A DNA stretch of 64,000 nt from NCBI RefSeq assembly GCF_007097145.1, contig NZ_VJVZ01000004.1, positions 310,001 to 374,000 of the forward strand, in the 5' to 3' direction. Numbering within the stretch: position 1 is the stretch's first letter; the number at the start of each line of letters is the position of its first letter. Positions 36,340 to 44,469 of this stretch are shown one piece after another. The notes under the pieces were generated by a model that ran no database searches, was not told the DNA's origin, and saw nothing but the letters and a program-made list of their open reading frames with translations. Both the position numbers and the translations under genes were made by a program. Origin of the DNA: Flavobacterium zepuense (lineage in GTDB: Bacteria; Bacteroidota; Bacteroidia; Flavobacteriales; Flavobacteriaceae).

Positions 36340-38442
36340 CTATTTTTTTTCTTTAGGAAAACTAAGCGCGATGATAGCCTTGTTAACCCCATTTTTTCTA
36401 ACAGGATCTGGAAAATCGATATCATTTTCATCTGTAATAAGTGTTAGTTGACCTTTCATCGCCTTCATCATTTCATTAGCAACATGCAAGCCTAAACCTG
36501 AGCCGATATTACTAGGCTTTTTGGTCTGGAATGGTTGAATTGCAACATCAAATGGAAGCCCAAACCCCGGCCCGTTATCGGATATAATGATTGATATAAA
36601 TCCAGAAATTTCTTCAGTTAAATATATAGATATAAATCTATCTTCTTTTCTGGCATATTTTAGCCAGAAAATGGCATTATCGACAATGTTAGTTAATACT
36701 GAAATCGACTCGGACTCGGCATAATAGGCCTCGAGGTTACTATCCTTCCAGTTAGATATGATACTGATCTCATGGTCAATAAATCTGTAAGAAAAGTTAT
36801 CCAGCACAATTTCGATTATCTTATTCAGTTTATTTAGTTTTATATCGGATTTTTTAAGCATTGCAGAATAACCCCGTATGATTTTTTCAAGGGAGAGAGA
36901 AAGTCTCGTTGATTTTTCCTTATCATTTTTTCCGATACTGTCAGTAAGTTCTGAAATAAGTTTTTCGATTTCATGAATCACAATTCCAAGATTAAGGCCT
37001 GCATTGGCACTTTTAATCAATACATCTTTTACTTCCCTATATTGCTCATTAATCCTCGATAAATACTTGAGAACCTCTTGTTTTACCTCTGGCTCCCTAA
37101 TCTTCTCTTCTACAATATTGATTACATCATTTAAATCAGATAGAACTGGTTCTATAGCCCTATGCTTTTTGTAAAGCGTTGACAAAAGAGCCTTATCCTG
37201 ATTTCTTTCTCGGACGACGAGACTCAAAGCGTAATCAACCGCTTGTACAAAATTGAAATATGAATCGTCTTCAATAAATCCTTCACGATTCGTTTTTTCA
37301 ACGAGCCCGAAACTTTCTGCGCGTTTTAATCTAACTGATCCAACAATTATATTGTTACTTACATTTCCCCCTACACGTTGAACTCGTCTAAGGTCAATTC
37401 CAAGCCAGTCGTTGTCTCGTTCTCCATAATTATAAACTCTTACTCCATCACGGTACACTCTTATACCACCATTTTCAGAAAGATATTTCTTCAGTGCTGT
37501 TTTCTCAGTATTTACAAAATTAAATATTTGCGCATCAGTATCGAAAATAATAATATCAAACTCGATTTCACCAATTTTGCTTTTGTCAAGATTTATTGGG
37601 ATAAATTCGTCACGCTTATCACCAACAGCTTTGATAGTTTTATCTGCCTCAATAAAATCTTGCAACGTAACTATTCTGCCTTGGTCTACCTTATCGAGTT
37701 TTTCCCAAGGCTTAAACTCATATTTAAATTCTACAATTTCTGTTCCGCGCATTTTGCAATGTCCAAAGTAAAGAGCACTTGACTTGATATCTTCAAAATC
37801 AGGTAAACCTTCAAATATATTATTGTTACTAGATACAATCACATTAAATGAATCATTCCCGTCAGAAAACGGGCTGTTAAGAGATGTAATATTTCGATGA
37901 ACCTCTCTCAATTGGCGTCTGTCCCAATTTGTTTTTAGCCTTTCAACTATAAGTTTGACACCGGTTCCAGTGGTAAAAGTTTTCGGAATTGTGTTTTCAA
38001 TTAAATCAATTGCAAAATCAGTTATAGATTTTGCAGAATATAACTTTGTCCAGTCTATGCGGAGTTCGATCTCTGTACTATCTTTAGTTTTCGTAATGAG
38101 GGTGATTTTGTCGCCTAATTTGTGTACACCAAGTCTTCCAATTCCTTTCTCACCGAGTGGAATCCTTCCGCATTCATTTAATATCAGATTTTTCTTCTTA
38201 TTATCTGTTCCTACCACAAGCCAAACTTGCTCAATAGTATCCCTACTCATCCCAAACCCATCGTCTTCTATTGTTATCCGGGAAAGATTAAGGTCTTCAA
38301 AATGAAAATCGACAATACAATGTTTAGCGCATGCATCATAGGAATTTTTAATTAGCTCAAAAAGAGCAATGCTTTCATTTTTAATTAAATCTTCTCCCAA
38401 GTGAGAAAGAATTCGTGGCGATATGGAAAAATTTACTTGCAT
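36340..38442 (-). CDS. Double-GHKL ATPase (paraMORC / histidine-kinase-like) of the RM operon
   Basis: A 700-residue protein starting at the ATG of 38440-38442, which overlaps the methyltransferase stop by ten bases. The N-terminus is an HSP90/MutL/MORC-type ATPase: FELIKNSYDA (Asn33), ITIEDDGFGMS and LGEKGIGRLG. The C-terminus is a second, histidine-kinase-like ATPase: LTNIVDNAIFWLKYA, IISDNGPGFG and GSGLGLHVANEMMKAMKGQL, after a coiled-coil-like region (about 420-560). GHKL ATPases of the MORC and paraMORC type were reported in restriction-modification neighbourhoods, where they are thought to remodel DNA or complexes. No clear phospho-acceptor His box is seen, although NLGIVIHEIEKLISEL is a weak candidate. 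Confidence 0.8.
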   Translation of the reverse strand: MQVNFSISPRILSHLGEDLIKNESIALFELIKNSYDACAKHCIVDFHFEDLNLSRITIEDDGFGMSRDTIEQVWLVVGTDNKKKNLILNECGRIPLGEKGIGRLGVHKLGDKITLITKTKDSTEIELRIDWTKLYSAKSITDFAIDLIENTIPKTFTTGTGVKLIVERLKTNWDRRQLREVHRNITSLNSPFSDGNDSFNVIVSSNNNIFEGLPDFEDIKSSALYFGHCKMRGTEIVEFKYEFKPWEKLDKVDQGRIVTLQDFIEADKTIKAVGDKRDEFIPINLDKSKIGEIEFDIIIFDTDAQIFNFVNTEKTALKKYLSENGGIRVYRDGVRVYNYGERDNDWLGIDLRRVQRVGGNVSNNIIVGSVRLKRAESFGLVEKTNREGFIEDDSYFNFVQAVDYALSLVVRERNQDKALLSTLYKKHRAIEPVLSDLNDVINIVEEKIREPEVKQEVLKYLSRINEQYREVKDVLIKSANAGLNLGIVIHEIEKLISELTDSIGKNDKEKSTRLSLSLEKIIRGYSAMLKKSDIKLNKLNKIIEIVLDNFSYRFIDHEISIISNWKDSNLEAYYAESESISVLTNIVDNAIFWLKYARKEDRFISIYLTEEISGFISIIISDNGPGFGLPFDVAIQPFQTKKPSNIGSGLGLHVANEMMKAMKGQLTLITDENDIDFPDPVRKNGVNKAIIALSFPKEKK

Positions 38443-39485
38443 TGGTGATTTTGTATAATTGCCTCCCCAATACATTGGGCATATTTTGGAGGAACGGCAT
38501 TGCCTATCATTCTGGCGGTATTTGAGATACTTGTGGTTTTAAAAATATAATCTTTCGGAAAGGATTGTAGAGTAGCGCCTTCCCTTAGAGATAATGCTCT
38601 GTTCTCTTCAGGATGGGCGAACCTTCCGTTTGAAATGCTAAAAAATTTAGTGGTTATTGTGGGAGATTGTCTATGCCACCACATTCTGCCATAAGTATCT
38701 TTAAAATTTGTAATATCATTTTTATGACAGTCAGGGGCTAGTATTTCATCATTTACATAAGCCATTCGATCACCACCATCTTTTTCAGTTAAATGTAATC
38801 GGTCAAGATTAATTTGCTGTAAACCTGCTACTGTATGCATAAAAGCAGTATTATCTTTATGACCCGCATTCACTTTCTTAAAACCATTATGCTCACCTAT
38901 TACGTCATAGACTGTTAGTTTTTTTTCTTTTGAACGTACTGGCTCAACTTCAGATTTCGTCACCCTGTTTGCTATTAAAGTAAAACGTTTTCTGTTTTGG
39001 GCAACTCCGTAATCTGAGACATTATGTACATCGAAGTGTACTCTGTATTTTTCTTTTAGCCATATAATAAAATCCTCTAGACCACTTTCCTCCTTTTTTC
39101 GTAGAACTCCTGGAACATTCTCAACTACTACATATCCAGGATTAAAATATTCAACGAATCTTCTGAATTCTATCAAAAGATTTTTAGATTCTTTGGATTT
39201 ATCTTTATCAGTATTAATAATACTCCAAAATTGACAGGGGCTGCACCCGATCAGAATCAGATTATTGTCGTTGCGCTTGAGATTCAATTTCTTCTCAAGT
39301 ACAGTTTCTTCTAACGTAAAGACGTTTGCATGAATAAATTCAGCGCCATTTATATTCGCTTCATAAGTTTCTTTACAATTAATATCGTAGTCGATACCTG
39401 CTAAAATATGTATTCCGGCTTTCTGCATACCAGAACTCATACCGCCTCCTGAACAGAAAAAATCAACTGCTTTTAAACTTGCCAT
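38433..39485 (-). CDS. DNA (cytosine-5)-methyltransferase
   Basis: A 350-residue C5-methyltransferase from the ATG at 39483-39485, which opens directly onto motif I (VDFFCSGGGMSSGMQKAG). It has GCSPCQFWS with the catalytic Cys (motif IV), VVENVPG (motif VI), VAQNRKRF (motif VIII) and GNAVPP (motif X). It transfers a methyl group from S-adenosylmethionine to a cytosine in a site-specific target. It is the first gene of the three-gene operon and overlaps the GHKL ATPase start. Together with Vsr and the HNH endonuclease it forms a probable complete restriction-modification system. The target site cannot be read. Confidence 0.93.
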   Translation of the reverse strand: MASLKAVDFFCSGGGMSSGMQKAGIHILAGIDYDINCKETYEANINGAEFIHANVFTLEETVLEKKLNLKRNDNNLILIGCSPCQFWSIINTDKDKSKESKNLLIEFRRFVEYFNPGYVVVENVPGVLRKKEESGLEDFIIWLKEKYRVHFDVHNVSDYGVAQNRKRFTLIANRVTKSEVEPVRSKEKKLTVYDVIGEHNGFKKVNAGHKDNTAFMHTVAGLQQINLDRLHLTEKDGGDRMAYVNDEILAPDCHKNDITNFKDTYGRMWWHRQSPTITTKFFSISNGRFAHPEENRALSLREGATLQSFPKDYIFKTTSISNTARMIGNAVPPKYAQCIGEAIIQNHQCK

Positions 39486-39945
39486 CAAATAAGATTTTGT
39501 ATAGTGATATTGTGTTTTACTCAATATATCAACAATTACTGCGTAAACAATGCGCTAATGTAATTAAAAATAATATGTTGACAAATTGTTAAAGCAATCA
39601 GTTATTCTAGCAATAGCATAATTTTAAAAAGATAATGTTACAAACATAGGTTCCATACAAATGTGGTTTCGATTGAGCTGGCACAAATTAATTGGAAATA
39701 AATTTCGCGATAGCTTTATACGCAAGGAGTTGGAAATAGTACAGAAATAATTAAATAGTATTTTACAAAGCAGATCTGCATTAAAAAGGTTAAAATAGCT
39801 ACATTAGCTAAAGCAACATTTGACGAAACTGAAAACATCCTCAATAATAAAGCTGATAAATTGATAGTGTTTTAAGCAAATTATTGATGGAATATAAAAG
39901 TCACTCTGAAACAATTTAATTTACCAAAATTTATAATATTCAACT
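39486..39945. other. Divergent intergenic region with no intact gene
   Basis: This 460-bp gap lies between the methyltransferase and the GHKL ATPase operon. About 39787-39873 there is a short in-frame stretch (VKIATLAKATFDETENIL) that may be a coding remnant. I see no clear promoter and no strong hairpin. Confidence 0.45.
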
Positions 39946-41907
39946 ATGGAAAAACAGTGTAAGTGGCATTTTAAGGAAGAAGGTGGTAGAGATGTAGGGC
40001 CTAATGATCCAGTTGATGAAAAGTTTAAAGGCATGCCTTATTATTCCATAGTTAGAGAAGCAATTCAAAATTCTCTTGATGCTGTAAGAGATAAGAGTGA
40101 ACCTGTGAAGGTAGATTTTAAATTTTCAAAATTAAACAGATCAGATATGCCCAATTTTTTTGAATTGGAAAAACATATTATTCAATCTCAAGAATATTAC
40201 AATGATAATCCAAACGCAAAAAGATTGTTTGCAGGTATGCTCAAATATCTAAATGACGATAATCCAGGTGAAAGAAGGTTAGAAATTCCATGCTTAAAAA
40301 TCTCTGATTATAATACCTACGGAATGACTTATGTTGAAGGTATAACCACTTCTCCTTTCTATGCCTTTTTAAGGGCGGGCGGCGTGAGCTCGAAAAATCA
40401 AAGCTCTGGGGGATCGTTTGGTTTTGGGAAAGGAGCGTATTATACTTTATCCCCAATTAAAACTATTTTAGTGTCTACAGTTGATGAGAATGACAAAGCT
40501 TTTTTTCAAGGCTCAACAATTTTAACCACACACAAAGATGTTAATGGCAATAAATTAACAGCCTACGGGTATTATGATAATAATAATGGCGAACCTGTGA
40601 ATAATGCAGAAGACATTCCCGAAATTTTTCAACGAACTGAAAAAGGTACCGATGTATTAATTATCGGCTTGTGGCCAGAATTTGAAATAATAAATTTAAT
40701 GGTCAAGTCAGTCTTAAACAATTTTTGGCTTTCAATTCACGATGATAAGCTAATTGTTCAAATAGACAATATTATTATAAAAAAAGAAAATTTGGAACGA
40801 ATAATCGATGACTATTTTAAAAATGAATTCGAGCATGGAAGTGCAAATGAAATAGAAACTTGGAATCCAAAGTCATACTATAAAGCGATTAAATATGCAT
40901 TAAACAGTGATCAGTTTCAATTATTCGAAGAAGAGTTGGACACTATTGGTAAGGTAAGACTGTATGTATATTTAGAAAAAGGTTTGCCAAATAGGGTTTC
41001 TTATTTCAGAACTCCAAGAATGGTTGTATTTAAAAGGACGAATCGCAAGGTTAATGGATACGCAGCTGTTTTTATATGTGATAGTAAAATAGGAAATGAC
41101 ATACTCCGTTTGATGGAAAATCCAGCCCATAATGAGTGGAAAAAGGAAAATTATCCTAAAGAAGAGGGCTCTGTCAGTAAAATTTCAAAAAAAGCTGAAG
41201 CTGCAATAGCTGAGTTCATAAATGCGAAATTAGATTCTCTTTCAAAAATTAAAACGGGAAAAAAAATTACTTTTATAGGACTTGAAGAGTACCTGTCCAT
41301 ACCAGAAGATTTGCTCGAAAAAGAAGAAAACTCCGAATTTGAGGGTATGAGTGCCGACAGCTCTTCAGGCAAGCGAAGTAATGACATCACAGATGAAGAA
41401 ACTGGAATGATTACAAGTGAGATTGACAAATCGCCAGTTATTAAACCAAAAATAAAGTCACATCCAGAAATAACAAAAGAGTTTGATATGGATGTTGACA
41501 TCGATGGAGAAAATAAGGTTATGACCGGAGGAGGAGAGAATGGGGACGGTAACAGTAACCAATCAGATACCCATGAAAAAAAAGGGAGTCCAAATTCTCA
41601 AGGGGAACAAAGTAAAACTCTAATCAAGATTGATTTTAAGGTAGTGGCGCAATTTGAAAATGAAAAATTATATCATAATTTGATTATTAACACTCCAACT
41701 AATGTTTCTTTTGCCGAATTAGAATTATTAGTAGGTGCAGATAATGACCGAAGTGACGGTATCCAGTTGACTTATACCACTGTAGGAGAGACTTTAAACA
41801 ACATAATCAAAAAGGTTCCTCTAATCGCCGGTAAAAATTTAATCAAAGTTTGTTTTGCAGACAACATTAAGCATTCAATAAAATTAAAAGCATATGAAAT
41901 TCACTGA
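39946..41907 (+). CDS. GHKL-type ATPase, first gene of a three-gene module
   Basis: A 653-residue protein. The GHKL ATPase core is at the N-terminus: REAIQNSLDAV with Asn42, LKISDYNTYGM, and GSFGFGKGAYYTLS (the lid glycines). Residues up to about 420 complete the transducer-like part. A Gly/Ser/Asp-rich linker (about 465-565) then leads to a C-terminal beta domain. It overlaps the next gene by 14 bases. It differs from the double-GHKL protein at 36340-38442 and from HSP90/MutL proper. The family is near the paraMORC group by motif order, but the whole module is not one I can name. Confidence 0.72.
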   Translation: MEKQCKWHFKEEGGRDVGPNDPVDEKFKGMPYYSIVREAIQNSLDAVRDKSEPVKVDFKFSKLNRSDMPNFFELEKHIIQSQEYYNDNPNAKRLFAGMLKYLNDDNPGERRLEIPCLKISDYNTYGMTYVEGITTSPFYAFLRAGGVSSKNQSSGGSFGFGKGAYYTLSPIKTILVSTVDENDKAFFQGSTILTTHKDVNGNKLTAYGYYDNNNGEPVNNAEDIPEIFQRTEKGTDVLIIGLWPEFEIINLMVKSVLNNFWLSIHDDKLIVQIDNIIIKKENLERIIDDYFKNEFEHGSANEIETWNPKSYYKAIKYALNSDQFQLFEEELDTIGKVRLYVYLEKGLPNRVSYFRTPRMVVFKRTNRKVNGYAAVFICDSKIGNDILRLMENPAHNEWKKENYPKEEGSVSKISKKAEAAIAEFINAKLDSLSKIKTGKKITFIGLEEYLSIPEDLLEKEENSEFEGMSADSSSGKRSNDITDEETGMITSEIDKSPVIKPKIKSHPEITKEFDMDVDIDGENKVMTGGGENGDGNSNQSDTHEKKGSPNSQGEQSKTLIKIDFKVVAQFENEKLYHNLIINTPTNVSFAELELLVGADNDRSDGIQLTYTTVGETLNNIIKKVPLIAGKNLIKVCFADNIKHSIKLKAYEIH

Positions 41908-42745
41908 AATATCTTTTCCGCATCCAGTTTTGGGAGTTTTAGATGCGATTGATAGTAAAATTAGTCTTTTCCCAGAACCTGAAATAAAATCAAATGTGGA
42001 TTTTTACCATATTACAATATTTTTTAATCATGATAACAATGATTTATTAGAATTAATTAAGATAGGAAGCGCTGAATATTTTTGTGATGTGACCTGCTCT
42101 AATACTCTTTACAGAAAAATATTTACATCTAAAGATGGAAGGATGGAATTCGAAATAGCGAAGAAAGCTGTAAGAGGTCGTGTCGAATTCACCTGCCTTA
42201 TATTAACGACTGTAGATATTGACTATACAAATACAAATTCTCATGTAGACTATTACTCCTATATCTTCAAATTAGACCAAGGTGATGTGTTGGCATATTT
42301 TGGAGAATTTGATTTTGATGCAGATATTGTATATGAGAAACTTAAAGCAGTTACATCATTTATGGAAGTTGTGGAAAATGAAAATTTAACCTTTCCATAT
42401 ATAGATTTGAAAAAAAGTAAAATAGAAATTCAATTACCCTCCCAAAGCTTTAAAATTTACTGCAATGACTTGATATCTCAGGAAATTAAATATTCTCCTA
42501 TCTTTCACTCTTCCTTTGTTCTCAATGCATTGCTCATTGCTTTGTATAATTTTGATTCTCATAGAGACTTTCTATGGGCTCGTGTTATTGAATATCGCTT
42601 AAAAAATGATTTTGATTTGTTGGCTTTATCAATACAGGAAGTAGAAAATATTCCAGAGATAGCGCAGAAACTATTAGGAAATCCTTTTAATCGTTTATTG
42701 GAAGGCTTACTGCAAATATCTGAATCAACAATTGAAAACGAATAA
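41894..42745 (+). CDS. Unknown protein coupled to the GHKL ATPase
   Basis: A 283-residue protein whose ATG lies inside the last codons of the GHKL ATPase gene (14-base overlap), so it is translationally coupled. It looks alpha/beta, with no signal peptide, membrane helix or catalytic motif that I recognise; IFHSSFVLNALLIALYNFDSHRDFLWARVIEYRL is the most regular helical part. It lies 3 bp before the third gene. Probably a structural partner in a complex with the ATPase. Confidence 0.6.
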   Translation: MKFTEISFPHPVLGVLDAIDSKISLFPEPEIKSNVDFYHITIFFNHDNNDLLELIKIGSAEYFCDVTCSNTLYRKIFTSKDGRMEFEIAKKAVRGRVEFTCLILTTVDIDYTNTNSHVDYYSYIFKLDQGDVLAYFGEFDFDADIVYEKLKAVTSFMEVVENENLTFPYIDLKKSKIEIQLPSQSFKIYCNDLISQEIKYSPIFHSSFVLNALLIALYNFDSHRDFLWARVIEYRLKNDFDLLALSIQEVENIPEIAQKLLGNPFNRLLEGLLQISESTIENE

Positions 42746-42748
42746 TAG

Positions 42749-43486
42749 ATGGATAAACAATTGATTTTTAAAAGTAAATACTTGAATAAACTAAAAGGAG
42801 AAGTACAATCAGGATTATTAATTGATCACTATAAAAGTAATCTTTTCATTTATGATAAAACTCAAACTTTAATGCTGCCTAATATAATAACTGCTGCTGA
42901 TCTGGCAGATCAGCTTGATGTAAATGATGATTGTAAAACGGCGATACTACTGTATGAAGCTTTTAAAAATTTAGAACCAATTCAGGCATCTGACGAAAGA
43001 TTGTGGACATATTTAACACATGTTGATTTATACTCATATATGATACGACGATGGGATGCTGTATATAATTCTTCTTCAAAAGATGAAGCAAAATATATTT
43101 TTGAGCATTGGTTCTTGCAATCATCCTCACAAAGCAGTCTATTACGCCATGCTTTAGCAGGACTATGGTGGGCTGTATCTCTTTCTGTCGAAGAAAATAA
43201 AGGACCAGAAAAATATGATTTAACTAAGATTTTATTTAGACAACTTGATTTTCCTACTAGAACTCTCGGAACTTATAAATTGGGCAGGCATAAAGAAGCA
43301 GTTATTGGCATATTAGAATTTATAAAGGAAAATGATGATTTGTTTACTACAAATTTTGAAGATAAGACTAGGTATATTACTAAACACTTAAATATAATTG
43401 GGGGTGTAAAACCAATATCTTATTACAAGAGAGATTTTTTTAAAGCAGAATTAAAAAAAATAACGTTGTCTATTCAAGCTTTGTAA
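42749..43486 (+). CDS. DUF6339-like protein, third gene of the GHKL module
   Basis: A 245-residue protein resembling DUF6339 by eye: ADLADQLDVNDDCKTAILLYEAFKNLEPIQASDERLWTYLTHVDLYSYM with the W-Y-L-x-H core, and a C-terminal helical part with LLRHALAGLWWAVSLSV. The function of the family is not known to me. It begins 3 bp after the previous stop, completing a three-gene operon (GHKL ATPase, unknown, DUF6339-like). Being inside a defence cargo suggests an anti-phage system. Confidence 0.62.
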   Translation: MDKQLIFKSKYLNKLKGEVQSGLLIDHYKSNLFIYDKTQTLMLPNIITAADLADQLDVNDDCKTAILLYEAFKNLEPIQASDERLWTYLTHVDLYSYMIRRWDAVYNSSSKDEAKYIFEHWFLQSSSQSSLLRHALAGLWWAVSLSVEENKGPEKYDLTKILFRQLDFPTRTLGTYKLGRHKEAVIGILEFIKENDDLFTTNFEDKTRYITKHLNIIGGVKPISYYKRDFFKAELKKITLSIQAL

Positions 43487-43509
43487 ATTGACGTATAAGG
43501 ATTTTTACT

Positions 43510-43759
43510 TTAAATTATTTGTAATAATAATTATTTTTATTGATAATGAATTTTTTCATGGAAAGAATTTTGCAACTAAAAAGAAGCCATTAACTAATGC
43601 AGAATTTTGAGAGGCAAAAATTAAGAGAAATATGGAGCGTGAGGTTAATGAAAAATTATATTTTGATGGCTGGATTGTTTTGAGATTCTGGTCAAAAGAC
43701 GTTCGAAATGATATCAGTTGTTATCAGTGAAATTGAAAAAGTTATAACAAATTATAAAA
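43510..43759 (+). pseudogene. Decayed vsr gene fragment
   Basis: Reading plus-strand frames gives FIDNEFFHGKNF, then an in-frame TGA after LTNAEF, then KIKRNMEREVNEKLYFDGWIVLRFWSKDVRNDIS, and after a one-base shift ISEIEKVITNYK. This parallels the Vsr at 33427-33867 (FIDSEFFHGKDW, WIVLRFWSTEVRKEIS). The N-terminal catalytic part is missing. It is a relic of a second restriction-modification neighbourhood. Confidence 0.8.
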
Positions 43760-43765
43760 ATAAAC

Positions 43766-44458
43766 ATGTCCGAAAAATTTAAGTTTCCTAATGCCGGAAT
43801 TCATATCGTTGCCCATAAAGTAGGAGAAGCAGATTATTTTTTAGAGCAACTTAAAAAGTGTCATTCATGGGATCAGGAATTTGATTATAATTTTAGTGCA
43901 TTCGTGTCAGCGATGAGGAGCATTACATTTTCCCTTCAGTTTGTTATGAGTAAATATCCTGGGTTCGATGAATGGTATAAAATCAGGCAGGAAAAATTGC
44001 GAAGTAGTAAATTGGCCAAAGCATTTGTTGAATTTAGAAATCATGCGCAAAAAACTGGAATTATTCCTATAGCAAAGGAACGCAGTTTCAACGAAGGCAT
44101 TTTTTACGAAACGACGCAATTTTATGTTCCGAAATATTCTGAAACAAAAGGAGTGCCTGACGGTACTGTTAAAGAATTGTCGGAACGGTGTCTGATTGAA
44201 ATTCTTACTGTGGTAGCTGAATGTTACAAAGATTTTGATGTGTATATAGACCCAAGGGTATTATTTACAGAAAGAGCACTTGAAAAATTAAACTGGACAA
44301 TTGAAGATATTGAAGAAATGTGTGGTTTCCCACGGGGTTATACTAATATGAATTTTAAAGACGACACGTTTAGTAACGAAGAAATCAGACTGAATCTACT
44401 TAGGAATCATGGTGGCGACGAAACATTACAAATATATCTTGATAAGTATATAAAGTAA
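43766..44458 (+). CDS. Unknown helical protein paired with SIR2-TPR
   Basis: A 230-residue protein with helical segments FSAFVSAMRSITFSLQFVMSK and EWYKIRQEKLRSSKLAKAFVEFRNHAQKTG. The Arg-Asn in a helix recalls HEPN-like proteins, but the Rx4-6H motif is not clear, so I do not assign it. It lies 11 bp before the SIR2-TPR gene, in the same direction, and both are likely to be made together. It could be an activator, inhibitor or target sensor for the NAD-consuming partner. Confidence 0.6.
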   Translation: MSEKFKFPNAGIHIVAHKVGEADYFLEQLKKCHSWDQEFDYNFSAFVSAMRSITFSLQFVMSKYPGFDEWYKIRQEKLRSSKLAKAFVEFRNHAQKTGIIPIAKERSFNEGIFYETTQFYVPKYSETKGVPDGTVKELSERCLIEILTVVAECYKDFDVYIDPRVLFTERALEKLNWTIEDIEEMCGFPRGYTNMNFKDDTFSNEEIRLNLLRNHGGDETLQIYLDKYIK

Positions 44459-44469
44459 TAAATCCACGT

